Assembly (NCBI RefSeq): GCF_002561455.1
Contig: NZ_NTUP01000014.1
Location: forward strand, 151,578-215,577
Length of the DNA: 64,000 bases
From: Bacillus sp. AFS015802
Lineage (GTDB): Bacteria; Bacillota; Bacilli; Bacillales; Bacillaceae_B
Direction: 5' to 3'
Made by a program: the position numbers and the translations under genes. The notes beneath the pieces are model-generated. The model ran no database searches. It was not told the origin of the DNA and saw nothing but the letters and a program-made list of their open reading frames with translations. This document shows positions 1-7,798 of the stretch, piece by piece. Position 1 is the stretch's first letter. Every line of letters begins with the position of its first letter.

Positions 1-38
1 CACGCCCCGCGGAAAGCGAGCACCTGCAGCGGAAATCA
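1..38. repeat. Partial copy of dispersed Bacillaceae repeat (right end)
   Basis: The first 38 bases are identical to positions 35198-35235, which form the right end of a full-length element described there. The left part of this copy lies outside the window, between the upstream gene and prfB. It is non-coding. Confidence 0.85.
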
Positions 39-114
39 CACCACTGGCTAAGATAAACTCCAAAATGACATTTACAAACATCAACAACCCAAATAACTAT
101 AGAGGTGACCACAC

Positions 115-1216
115 ATGGAACTATCAGAAATCAGAGCAGAGTTAGAAAAATCAGCTAAGACATTAGCGGACTTCAGGGGGTCTCTTTGACTTAGAAAACA
201 AAGAGGCAAGGATCCAGGAACTGGACGAAATCATGGTCCAACCCGACTTCTGGGATGACCAGCAAAAAGCACAGGGACTCATCAACGAAGGAAACGGACT
301 GAAGGATTTGGTCAATGAATACAAATCATTGCTTGAATCCCAGGAGAATCTCGAGTTGACCCTTGAGCTTGTCAAAGAAGAACCGGACGAAGAACTTCAA
401 AAAGACCTTGAAGAAGAGCTTGCTGACCTGGTCAAACGTCTAAATGACTACGAGCTTCAGCTTCTTCTCAGTGAAGAACATGATAAAAACAACGCTATCC
501 TTGAACTGCATCCAGGTGCAGGCGGAACTGAGTCACAGGACTGGGGTTCCATGCTTCTACGCATGTACACGCGTTGGGGTGAGAAACGTGGATTCAAGGT
601 GGAAACACTGGATTACCTTCCGGGGGATGAAGCGGGAATCAAGAGTGTAACGTTAGCGATCAAGGGTCACAACGCATACGGCTATTTGAAAGCTGAAAAA
701 GGCGTACACCGTCTTGTCCGTATTTCACCGTTTGATTCCTCGGGCCGTCGTCACACATCCTTCGTATCGTGTGAAGTCATGCCGGAATTCAATGAAGAAA
801 TCGAAATCGACATCCGTACAGAAGATCTGAAAATTGATACGTACCGTGCCAGTGGAGCCGGTGGTCAGCATATCAATACGACCGACTCAGCCGTCCGTAT
901 CACTCATTTACCAACCAATGTAGTGGTGACGTGTCAATCAGAACGTTCCCAGATCAAGAACCGTGAGTCGGCGATGAAAATGCTGAAAGCGAAGCTCTAC
1001 CAAAAACGGATCGAAGAGCAGGAGCAGGAACTTGCTGAAATCCGGGGAGAGCAAAAGGAAATCGGATGGGGAAGCCAGATCCGTTCCTACGTCTTCCACC
1101 CATACTCCATGGTCAAGGACCACAGAACCAATACAGAATCAGGCAACGTGCAAGGTGTCATGGACGGCGACATCGACCCGTTCATCAACGCTTACCTGAG
1201 ATCCAGAATACAATAA
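115..1216 (+). CDS. prfB: Peptide chain release factor 2, with programmed +1 frameshift
   Basis: RF2 recognises UGA and UAA stop codons and triggers peptide release on the ribosome. The coding sequence is in two frames, 115-186 and 188-1216, giving 366 aa. After 24 codons from ATG 115 (site GAGGTGA at 102-108), frame zero meets CTT TGA C at 184-190. A Shine-Dalgarno-like AGGGGG lies just upstream at 175-180, which is the classic autoregulatory frameshift signal. In the shifted frame the SPF stop-recognition tripeptide is at about residues 204-206 and the GGQ catalytic motif at about 249-251. The usual length is restored only with the shift, so this is neither a pseudogene nor a sequencing error. 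It is followed by its own terminator. Confidence 0.97.
175..190 (+). promoter_or_regulatory. RF2 programmed +1 frameshift site
   Basis: AGGGGG, then TCT, then CTT TGA C. An internal anti-Shine-Dalgarno match sits directly before the slippery CTT and an in-frame UGA followed by C. When RF2 is scarce, slow termination at this UGA favours slipping +1 and making more RF2. Confidence 0.95.
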
Positions 1217-1224
1217 AATGCCAG

Positions 1225-1258
1225 ACTGCCCTCCCGAATACCGGAGAGGGCAGTTTTT
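1225..1258 (+). terminator. Intrinsic terminator of prfB
   Basis: A 9-bp stem ACTGCCCTC/GAGGGCAGT (1225-1233 with 1246-1254) is followed by a T-run. Confidence 0.9.
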
Positions 1259-1271
1259 ACTTTATCCGTTT

Positions 1272-1336
1272 GAGGGACAGACCTCTAAAAGGCATAGTTA
1301 GCCCATTATCAAACCTCAAAAAAAGGTCCGTCCCTC
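1272..1336. repeat. Inverted pair of GAGGGACGGACCTC-type repeats
   Basis: GAGGGACAGACCTC at 1272-1285 and the opposite orientation AGGTCCGTCCCTC at 1324-1336 form a possible stem enclosing about 38 bases. This lies in the 430-base gap between prfB and yvjA. A third unit is at 1564-1577. Apart from the prfB terminator and these units, nothing else was recognised in the gap. Confidence 0.8.
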
Positions 1337-1563
1337 ACATTAACCCCCATCAGACCTCAGTCCATTAATGCTTTAACACGTTATTGAACTGTTATTTACA
1401 CGTTTATGTGCCCATGCTATACTCTCAAAGGTTGATACAGAGGGGCTGGAAGAAGTCAAACATCCCATTTATATCACCATTTTCACTTCAATAGTTATGA
1501 ATGATGGATGTGCAGGTCCAACATTGATTGTATATTTCTTCACAAGGGCGGTGATTCGGTTCA

Positions 1564-1577
1564 GAGGTCCGTCCCTC
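1564..1577. repeat. GAGGGACGGACCTC-type repeat unit
   Basis: A perfect copy, GAGGTCCGTCCCTC, about 70 bases before the yvjA start. Confidence 0.8.
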
Positions 1578-1646
1578 GGAAGAGTTGCATCAAAGGAAGG
1601 GTTTGTACTCATACTATTAATACATAGGTTAAAGGAGTCGGAATGG

Positions 1647-2519
1647 ATGGGTTTGAAGGAAAGGCGCCGTGAGCAGGCATTTAATCCACGGAAAGAGAAG
1701 TTGTTAGAGTATTTATTTGTTGTGTTTGGGTCAACGATTGTGGCCATTGCGTTTAATGTGTTCTTACTTCCGAATGAAGTCGCGTCGGGAGGGGTGAGCG
1801 GGATATCGACCATCCTGAATGGACTGTTTGACTGGAAGCCTGCCTATGTCCAATGGGCTTTCAACATTCCTCTGTTCGTTGCCGGGCTCATTTTTCTGGG
1901 GCTGCAATTCGGTGTCAAAACGGCCATCGGTACGGTATTTTTACCACTGGTCGTGTTCTTGACTGAAGACTGGAAACCATGGACGGAAGATCCGTTGCTC
2001 GGTGCCCTTTTTGGTGGTATTGGTGTAGGACTTGGTTTAGGGATCGTGTTCCGGGGAAGAGCTTCAACGGGAGGGACGGACCTTGCCGCACAGATTGTCA
2101 ATAAGTTCACGGGTCTTTCGCTTGGGACCTGCGTGGCCATCATAGACGGGATGATCGTCCTTTCTGCCGCCATCGTCTATGACATCGAACGCGGATTATA
2201 CGCTCTTATTGGCCTTTATGTGACAAGTAAAACCATTGATCTGGTTCAAGTAGGTATCAGCCGTTCCAAGATGGCTCTTATTATTACAAACAGACAGGAA
2301 GAAGTCCGTGAAGGAATCCTGAATAAAATCGATCGCGGAGTGACAAAACTATCTGCATACGGCGGATATACGGATGATGAACGCCCGATCCTCATGTGTG
2401 TCGTGGATCAAACCGAATTCACAAAACTGAAACAACTGGTCAAAACCATTGATCCCTCTGCATTCGTCGTGACAATGGACGCGTCAGAAGTATTGGGGGA
2501 AGGTTTCAAACGGGTTTAA
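1647..2519 (+). CDS. yvjA: YitT/DUF2179 family membrane protein YvjA
   Basis: This is a 290-aa integral membrane protein of the YitT family. It has five or so hydrophobic N-terminal segments (about residues 20-170) and a soluble C-terminal DUF2179 domain (about 205-285). The frame is open further upstream. The ATG at 1647 is chosen because AAAGGAG (1631-1637) sits 9 bases before it and the family starts just before the basic stretch KERRREQAF. The family's biochemical role is not established. The position between prfB and cccB matches B. subtilis yvjA. An identical 14-bp repeat unit lies on each side (1564-1577 and 2541-2554). Confidence 0.88.
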   Translation: MGLKERRREQAFNPRKEKLLEYLFVVFGSTIVAIAFNVFLLPNEVASGGVSGISTILNGLFDWKPAYVQWAFNIPLFVAGLIFLGLQFGVKTAIGTVFLPLVVFLTEDWKPWTEDPLLGALFGGIGVGLGLGIVFRGRASTGGTDLAAQIVNKFTGLSLGTCVAIIDGMIVLSAAIVYDIERGLYALIGLYVTSKTIDLVQVGISRSKMALIITNRQEEVREGILNKIDRGVTKLSAYGGYTDDERPILMCVVDQTEFTKLKQLVKTIDPSAFVVTMDASEVLGEGFKRV

Positions 2520-2540
2520 ACTTGGTATAATTATGTAAGA

Positions 2541-2554
2541 GAGGGACGGACCTC
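2541..2554. repeat. GAGGGACGGACCTC repeat unit
   Basis: A perfect palindrome-like unit 22 bases after the yvjA stop and 42 before cccB. There is no T-run, so it is not a terminator. Confidence 0.8.
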
Positions 2555-2595
2555 ACATCCGCGACTCTGAAAAATGTTTCCTGGGGGGATATAAG

Positions 2596-2910
2596 ATGAA
2601 GAAAAAGCTACTAGGTGTTCTTTTTGGCGCTTCATTGGTACTTGCAGCCTGTGGTGGAGACGGCGGCGACAGTACAGAAACAAGCTCCGGCGGAGTAGAC
2701 CCTGAAAAAATCGTAAACAATAAGTGCACCAGCTGCCATGGGGGGAACCTTGAAGGCGGAATGGGCCCTGCCCTTAAAAATATCGGTGCTGAACTAAGCA
2801 AAGATCAAATCCTTGAAACTATCAAGAATGGTAAAGGTCAAATGCCTCCTGGACTCATTAAAGGTGAGGAAGCAGAAGCAGTGGCAGAATGGTTATCGAA
2901 TAAGAAATAA
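2596..2910 (+). CDS. cccB: Cytochrome c551, membrane-anchored lipoprotein
   Basis: A small c-type cytochrome of 104 aa that carries electrons at the outer face of the membrane, towards cytochrome oxidase in Bacillus. The N-terminal signal peptide ends in a lipobox LAAC with Cys19, which predicts lipid anchoring. A Gly/Ser/Thr-rich linker follows. The haem attachment site CTSCH is near residues 40-44, and the distal Met ligand is in GQMPPG near residues 75-80. The ATG has GGGGGGAT upstream. It is a single gene with a terminator after it. Position and domain layout match B. subtilis cccB. Confidence 0.93.
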   Translation: MKKKLLGVLFGASLVLAACGGDGGDSTETSSGGVDPEKIVNNKCTSCHGGNLEGGMGPALKNIGAELSKDQILETIKNGKGQMPPGLIKGEEAEAVAEWLSNKK

Positions 2911-2917
2911 GATGAGG

Positions 2918-2950
2918 AGAAGAGTCCGTAAGTGGATTCTTCTTTTATTT
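2918..2950 (+). terminator. Intrinsic terminator of cccB
   Basis: A 10-bp stem (2918-2927 with 2934-2943, one G-T pair) is followed by TTTATTT. Confidence 0.85.
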
Positions 2951-3303
2951 TGTCTCATTTCCCATTGACCTCAGTTTTTCCGGAAAGAACCTTCCACCCA
3001 TCGTTTATCCACAGTTTTTTTCTACTCCTTCTTTAAGTCTTTGTTACAGAAACTTTTCCAATGGAACCCCTTACTCATTCGTCGTTAAAACGTTCTCAAT
3101 TATAACCTAGTAACCTAATCAGAATAGCACCAACTTAGCATTTGTTATGATGGCTCCCTGAAGCTTAAGAACGTAGTATTAGTACCAGGTATTAGGTATA
3201 AAGTTCTATAATTATTTCTTTTAATAGGCACAATCGACAGTAAATCAGGTAAAAAATTCACATTTTATTAGGTTCTGAAATGAAAATGTAATAATTTTTT
3301 TCC

Positions 3304-3331
3304 TTAACTTACGATAAAGTGATGTTATAAT
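3304..3331 (+). promoter_or_regulatory. Probable sigma-A promoter of ftsEX
   Basis: TTAACT (3304-3309), a 16-bp spacer and a perfect TATAAT (3326-3331) lie 139 bases before ftsE. The gap from cccB to ftsE is about 560 bases. Besides the cccB terminator and this promoter it holds AT-rich sequence in which no gene or known RNA was recognised. The long leader (about 3338-3469) has no obvious terminator. Confidence 0.6.
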
Positions 3332-3469
3332 AATTTTCGGAAGCGTAATTCGAGTTTTTTCACCAATTTTTGTCTAACGGTGGTAAAGACGACTTTGGTT
3401 ACGTGCCGTGTACATATGTCGATAACAGCCAAGAGGGTAACTACATAATACAAATTAGGTGATTTTAAA

Positions 3470-4156
3470 ATGATAGAAATGAAAGACGTCTATAAGCAGT
3501 ACAGCAACGGTGTCATGGCTGCTAATGGCTTTAACGTCCACATTAAGCAAGGCGAGTTTGTGTATGTTGTGGGTCCAAGTGGCGCCGGGAAGTCTACTTT
3601 TATTAAAATGATGTACCGCGAAGAACGTCCTTCTAAAGGAGATATCATTGTAAATGGTATTAATCTCGCAAAATTAAAAAATAGTAGGGTTCCATACTTA
3701 CGAAGAAACGTTGGGGTTGTATTTCAGGATTTCAAGCTGTTACCATCGCTGACGATCTATGAAAATATTGCCTTTGCACTTGAAGTAATAGAAGAACACC
3801 CAAAGCAAATCAAGAAGAGAGTCATGGAAGTACTGGATCTGGTCGGGTTAAAGCATAAAGCACGTATGCTACCGAATGAGCTGTCAGGCGGAGAGCAGCA
3901 GCGTGTATCGATTGCACGATCCATCGTGAATACGCCGAAGCTGGTAATTGCAGATGAGCCTACAGGAAACCTTGACCCTGAAACATCTTGGGATATCATG
4001 AACATCTTTGAAGAAATCAGCAACCGCGGTACAACCGTGATAATGGCTACACATAACCGGGAAATCGTCAATACGATCAAGCACCGGGTAATCGCCATTG
4101 AGAATGGCCGGATTGTCCGGGACGAACAGCGAGGTGATTACGGCTATGAAAGCTAG
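3470..4156 (+). CDS. ftsE: Cell division ATP-binding protein FtsE
   Basis: This is the ATPase of the FtsEX complex, an ABC system that does not transport but drives peptidoglycan hydrolase activation at the membrane. It has 228 aa, the usual FtsE length. Walker A GPSGAGKS is at about residues 35-42, the ABC signature LSGGEQQR at about 138-145, and Walker B ends in ADEPTG near 164. The start has AGGTGA seven bases upstream. It overlaps ftsX by 11 bases, so the two are translationally coupled. Transcription probably comes from the promoter near 3304-3331. Confidence 0.97.
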   Translation: MIEMKDVYKQYSNGVMAANGFNVHIKQGEFVYVVGPSGAGKSTFIKMMYREERPSKGDIIVNGINLAKLKNSRVPYLRRNVGVVFQDFKLLPSLTIYENIAFALEVIEEHPKQIKKRVMEVLDLVGLKHKARMLPNELSGGEQQRVSIARSIVNTPKLVIADEPTGNLDPETSWDIMNIFEEISNRGTTVIMATHNREIVNTIKHRVIAIENGRIVRDEQRGDYGYES

Positions 4157-5030
4157 GACGTATGGTCGCCACTTTAGGGAAAGCTTCAAAAGCATCGGAC
4201 GTAACGGCTGGATGACATTCGCATCAGTGAGTGCCGTTACCGTAACATTACTCCTTGTTGGTGTATTTATCGTATTGATGCTAAACATGAACAAGGTAGC
4301 AACCGATATTGAGAAAGACGTTGAAGTGAGAGTATTACTGGAAATCGGAACTGAACAATCTCAAATCGATAAAATAGATAAAAAGATTAAGAATATCAGT
4401 GGAGTCGAATCCGTCGAGTATTCTTCCAAGGAAGAAGAACTTCAGAACCTCGTGAAGGATCTGGGAGACGATTTCAGATTATTTGAACAAGATAACCCAT
4501 TATATGACGTGTTCATCGTTAAAGCGAAGGATCCACGTGATACTGGGAAAATCGCTGGTCAAATCAGTAAGTACGATGGGGTAAATGAAGCCCTGTATGG
4601 TGAAGCGAAGATTGAAAAGTTATTCAATGTACTGGAAATGAGTCGAAACGTTGGCCTTGTGTTGATCATCGGTCTGTTGTTCACTGCCATGTTCCTCATC
4701 TCAAATACGATCAAAATCACCATTGTCGCAAGAAGAAGGGAAATCGAGATAATGAAACTCGTGGGTGCAACCAACTGGTTCGTACGCTGGCCATTCATGT
4801 TAGAAGGACTATGGCTCGGAATTTTAGGTTCTATTATCCCGATCGCTCTTGTAACGACAGGTTACTACTATGCCTATGGATTCATTAAACCAAAACTACA
4901 AAACCATTTTATTCAGATATTAGATTTTACCCCCTTTATCTATCAAGTAAACGGATTAATTCTATTAATGGGTTGCCTGATCGGGGCTTGGGGAAGTTTT
5001 ATGTCTGTTCGTAAATTCTTAAGAGTATAA
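4146..5030 (+). CDS. ftsX: Cell division permease-like protein FtsX
   Basis: The membrane half of FtsEX, 294 aa. It has a cytoplasmic N-terminus, a first membrane segment at about 20-45, and a large extracellular loop (about 46-170) that in this family contacts the hydrolase. Three C-terminal membrane segments follow, with the FtsX core near RRREIEIMKLVGA. ATG 4146 is chosen because AGGTGA lies 9 bases upstream inside ftsE and the family begins MKxRT. An upstream in-frame ATG at 4098 would only add out-of-frame ftsE sequence. The next gene encodes the likely hydrolase partner. Confidence 0.96.
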   Translation: MKARTYGRHFRESFKSIGRNGWMTFASVSAVTVTLLLVGVFIVLMLNMNKVATDIEKDVEVRVLLEIGTEQSQIDKIDKKIKNISGVESVEYSSKEEELQNLVKDLGDDFRLFEQDNPLYDVFIVKAKDPRDTGKIAGQISKYDGVNEALYGEAKIEKLFNVLEMSRNVGLVLIIGLLFTAMFLISNTIKITIVARRREIEIMKLVGATNWFVRWPFMLEGLWLGILGSIIPIALVTTGYYYAYGFIKPKLQNHFIQILDFTPFIYQVNGLILLMGCLIGAWGSFMSVRKFLRV

Positions 5031-5069
5031 AATTTGATAGGTTGATAGAAGCTGAAAGGAGCATGCCGC

Positions 5070-6425
5070 TTGAACAGGAAGTATTTCATATCATTATCAA
5101 TTGCAGCAGCATTAACAATCGGAAGTCTACCAACGTTAGCAACCACTGCTAGCGCTAACTCCTCCGTGGAGGACTTAAAGAAACAGCAGGATGATGTTTC
5201 ATCTAAAAAGGAACAAATCAACGGGAAAATTGATGAGAAAAAATCAGAAATCGATCAAAACATCAATAAACAAAAAGACATTCAATCACAGATTGCTGAA
5301 ATCAGCACGAAATTAAAAGATACTGAAACTAAGATTGCAGAAAAAACAAAAGAAATTGATGAAACGACAGCAAAAATCAATAAACTTAAAGAAGATATCG
5401 AAGAGTTAAAGAAAAAGATTGAAGAGCGTAACGTATTGCTGAAAGAGCGTGCGCGTGCAATCCAAGAAAAAGGCGGCTCTGCCAATTACCTTGACGTACT
5501 TCTTGGAGCGGATAGCTTCGGAGACTTCATCAACCGTGTAACAGCAGTGAATACAATTGTGAGTGCCGATAAAAAAATCATGGACGAACAGAAACGCGAT
5601 CAGGCTGAGTTAGAGAAGAAACAAGCTGAAGTAGAAAAAGAGCTTGCTGACCTGGAAGCTTCTAAAGCGAATCTTGAATCCCTGAAAAATGATCTTGCTG
5701 GCCAAAAAGCTAAAAAAGCAGAATTATTCAAACAGCTGGAAGCTCAACAGGCTACGTTAAAAGTAGAAAAAGCCGATCTTGAGAAAGAATCGGACGAGCT
5801 TTCTAAAATGGAGCACCAGCTTGAAGGTGAAATCCAGGCTGAACAAGCCCGTTTAGCAGAACTAGCGCGTCAGCGTGAAATCGAACGTAAGCGTCAGGCA
5901 GAAGCTGAGGCGGCAAAGCGTGCAGCGGCACAAAAGCAGGCAACGACAAGCAGCAGCAGCGGTTCTTCTTCAGCTCCTGCAGAATCAGCACCAGCACCTA
6001 GTGCGCCAGTGAGTGGGGGTACTTGGACGGCTCCAGCTTACGGTACAATCACCACTAACTTCGGCTGGGATACCTTAAACGGTAAACAACGCTTTCACTA
6101 CGGTACAGATATTGCGGCTCGCGGAAGTGTTCCGATCTCTGCAGCAGCAGATGGATATGTTATCAAGAGCCATTACAGCTCAAGCTACGGTAATGTAGTA
6201 TACATTACACACTCTATCAACGGTCAAACGTTCACGACTGTATATGCTCATATGTCATCTTCATTGGTTAGCACTGGACAAGCAGTGAACAAAGGTGACA
6301 AAATCGGTTACATGGGTAACACAGGTTACTCCTTCGGTCAGCATTTACACTTCGAACTATACAGAGGTTCTTGGAGTGCATCACATGCAAATGCTGTAGA
6401 TCCACGTCAATATATCAACTTTTAA
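5070..6425 (+). CDS. Coiled-coil M23 peptidase, EnvC/PcsB-like murein hydrolase (FtsEX partner)
   Basis: A secreted 451-aa protein. The start is TTG 5070 with GAAAGGAG eight bases upstream; the nearby ATG at 5063 is out of frame. A signal peptide ends near the ASA at residues 27-29. A long coiled coil (about 33-285), very rich in Lys/Glu/Gln, is followed by a Ser/Ala/Pro linker (about 286-318) and a C-terminal M23 (LytM) domain. The zinc ligands are intact: H343 and D347 in HYGTD, and H425/H427 in HLH. It may therefore be an active endopeptidase, unlike E. coli EnvC, which is a degenerate activator. The coiled coil is the expected FtsX-binding part, as in PcsB and EnvC. It lies 39 bases after ftsX and ends at a strong terminator. 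Confidence 0.88.
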   Translation: MNRKYFISLSIAAALTIGSLPTLATTASANSSVEDLKKQQDDVSSKKEQINGKIDEKKSEIDQNINKQKDIQSQIAEISTKLKDTETKIAEKTKEIDETTAKINKLKEDIEELKKKIEERNVLLKERARAIQEKGGSANYLDVLLGADSFGDFINRVTAVNTIVSADKKIMDEQKRDQAELEKKQAEVEKELADLEASKANLESLKNDLAGQKAKKAELFKQLEAQQATLKVEKADLEKESDELSKMEHQLEGEIQAEQARLAELARQREIERKRQAEAEAAKRAAAQKQATTSSSSGSSSAPAESAPAPSAPVSGGTWTAPAYGTITTNFGWDTLNGKQRFHYGTDIAARGSVPISAAADGYVIKSHYSSSYGNVVYITHSINGQTFTTVYAHMSSSLVSTGQAVNKGDKIGYMGNTGYSFGQHLHFELYRGSWSASHANAVDPRQYINF

Positions 6426-6433
6426 TTAACGGG

Positions 6434-6463
6434 ACCCCGCTTCAATGGAAGCGGGGTTTTTTA
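6434..6463 (+). terminator. Intrinsic terminator of the ftsEX-M23 operon
   Basis: A 10-bp GC-rich stem ACCCCGCTTC/GAAGCGGGGT (6434-6443 with 6448-6457) is followed by a T-run. Confidence 0.95.
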
Positions 6464-6518
6464 TATCGATCTTAGAAGATGAACAAGCAAAAGATAAGCC
6501 CAACATTACAGAATGGTG

Positions 6519-6547
6519 TTTTCATCACTACAATTTTTTAGTATAAT
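6519..6547 (+). promoter_or_regulatory. Sigma-A promoter of the c-di-GMP riboswitch transcript
   Basis: TTTTCA (6519-6524), a 17-bp spacer and TATAAT (6542-6547). It sits directly before the aptamer, which would begin within about 20 bases of the transcript start. Confidence 0.65.
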
Positions 6548-6564
6548 GAAATCTGTACTCAGCA

Positions 6565-6656
6565 ATTTTTCGAAAAAGGCAAACTAATTGAAAAATTAGG
6601 ACGCAAAACCACGGGTCTGCCATTTTATTAAATAATGATCGCCGGGTTACCGAAAA
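6565..6656 (+). promoter_or_regulatory. c-di-GMP-I riboswitch aptamer (GEMM-I)
   Basis: The sequence follows the GEMM-I consensus. GGCAAAC opens a perfect hairpin CTAATT-GAAA-AATTAG with a GAAA tetraloop (6582-6597). Next come GGACGCAAA (6599-6607), a second stem with its CC..GG receptor side, and the conserved 3' end GCCGGGTTACCG (6641-6652). An intrinsic terminator follows at 6703-6730, so the switch probably acts by transcription termination. The controlled gene is the 79-aa orphan at 6781. The 5' boundary of P1 is approximate. Confidence 0.9.
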
Positions 6657-6702
6657 TAATGGAAGCAATGATTACTAATTCGAACGTTATCCTAGTATGA
6701 TT

Positions 6703-6730
6703 TAGCCTGCCTTTTTGGTAGGTTATTTTT
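6703..6730 (+). terminator. Riboswitch expression-platform terminator
   Basis: A 9-bp stem (6703-6711 with 6717-6725, two G-T pairs) with a TTTTT loop, followed by TTTTT at 6726-6730. It lies 50 bases downstream of the c-di-GMP aptamer and upstream of the start codon. Confidence 0.85.
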
Positions 6731-6780
6731 ATCTCATCACGCTCGGGTTAGTAAGATTTGAATCTGTAAGAAGGATGATG

Positions 6781-7020
6781 ATGTTGGAGTTAGCAGATAT
6801 TAAAAGGCAATTAAGAAGTTTCTGCAGAAGGAATCGGACCGCATTGAAGTATACCCATATAGGTCAGTATACTGCAGAAGAAGTCAGTGATATGTTGATT
6901 GACTGTGTAGGTGCTGAAGAGGTCAAAAAGATTCTCCATGACATCGACATCATCAATCAGCGCGGCGGGAATACCGTCAAATATTTCATGCTGATCTTGG
7001 AAGGTTTAAAAGCAGCTTAA
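6781..7020 (+). CDS. Unrecognised 79-aa protein under c-di-GMP riboswitch control
   Basis: I do not recognise this family. It is a soluble, charged 79-aa protein with no signal or membrane segment. The basic N-terminal half holds KRQLRSFCRRNR, and the rest looks alpha-helical with an acidic middle (AEEVSDM...GAEEVKKI). Three consecutive ATGs (6775, 6778, 6781) occur. AAGAAGG at 6768-6774 best serves 6781. The frame is open upstream to 6715, but that part overlaps the terminator hairpin and cannot be coding. It is monocistronic, bounded by the riboswitch terminator and its own terminator. Control by c-di-GMP suggests a role in the motile-to-sessile switch, but that is inference from the riboswitch alone. 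Confidence 0.75.
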   Translation: MLELADIKRQLRSFCRRNRTALKYTHIGQYTAEEVSDMLIDCVGAEEVKKILHDIDIINQRGGNTVKYFMLILEGLKAA

Positions 7021-7067
7021 ACTTCATTTTTTCAAAGATTTACATATCGCACTCATAATACTTTACG

Positions 7068-7101
7068 AAAGGTTCCTTCAGGCTAGAAGGAGCCTTTTTT
7101 T
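7068..7101 (+). terminator. Intrinsic terminator of the 79-aa gene
   Basis: A 10-bp stem (7070-7079 with 7086-7095) with a 6-base loop and a T-run. Confidence 0.88.
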
Positions 7102-7204
7102 GAAGTGAAATCAGGATACACTATGAGTAAATAACTTGATTGAAAGGCAAAATTTCAAGATAATAATACATATTAGGGTATGCAAACTGAACGGAGGAAA
7201 CCGA

Positions 7205-7783
7205 ATGACTGGACATTTATTCGAACATCACAAAGCTTCAAAGCTGCTTGATCCAAAACGCCAAGAGCTTGTACCTGTGGAGAAAGTATTAGAGCTCCTT
7301 CAATTGAAGGTGGAAGATATCGTTGCAGACCTGGGCTGCGGGAATGGCTATTTGACCCTTCCCATCGCCAAACAGGTGCATACAAAGGTCCAGGCAGTGG
7401 ACCTGCAGCAGGAAATGCTTGAGTACCTGAAACACCGTGCAGCAGAGGAAAAGATAGATAATATTGTTTATGTTAAATCGTCTCTTGAATATCTTAGCTT
7501 CAACCAAGGCACATTGGATAAGGTGGTATCTGCCTTCGTCCTGCATGAAGTACCGGATTTGATCAAGGTCTTTCAGGACCTCCATGATATGCTGAAGGAG
7601 GATGGACTCTGGTTGATTCTTGACTGGGAAAGGATGGAATCAGAAATGGGGCCACCCTTAGCTGAGAGGCTTCCTTCTGTGGAACTCGAACAAAAGCTCC
7701 ATTCTGCAGGATTCGAGACGGAGACGGGGTATCTTCATCCATCCGTCTATTATATTGTCGTGAGGAAAAACGCTTGTCTATGA
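7205..7783 (+). CDS. Class I SAM-dependent methyltransferase
   Basis: A soluble 192-aa methyltransferase of the Methyltransf_11/25 type with unknown substrate. Motif I VADLGCGNG is at about residues 38-46, the acidic residue ending strand 2 is in AVDLQQEML (about 64-72), and the post-I region is SAFVLHEV (about 103-110). ATG 7205 follows ACGGAGG with suitable spacing; the open frame upstream to 7136 lacks a site. It is 15 bases before the membrane protein gene and probably forms a three-gene operon with it and the TlpA-like gene. Confidence 0.85.
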   Translation: MTGHLFEHHKASKLLDPKRQELVPVEKVLELLQLKVEDIVADLGCGNGYLTLPIAKQVHTKVQAVDLQQEMLEYLKHRAAEEKIDNIVYVKSSLEYLSFNQGTLDKVVSAFVLHEVPDLIKVFQDLHDMLKEDGLWLILDWERMESEMGPPLAERLPSVELEQKLHSAGFETETGYLHPSVYYIVVRKNACL

Positions 7784-7798
7784 AGGGAGTCGTGCTGA

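Noticed and set aside
187..189. Premature stop making prfB a pseudogene
   Set aside because: The TGA is the programmed frameshift site with all canonical elements.
6715..6780. N-terminal extension of the c-di-GMP-controlled gene
   Set aside because: It overlaps the riboswitch terminator hairpin and T-run; the ribosome binding site supports a start at 6781.
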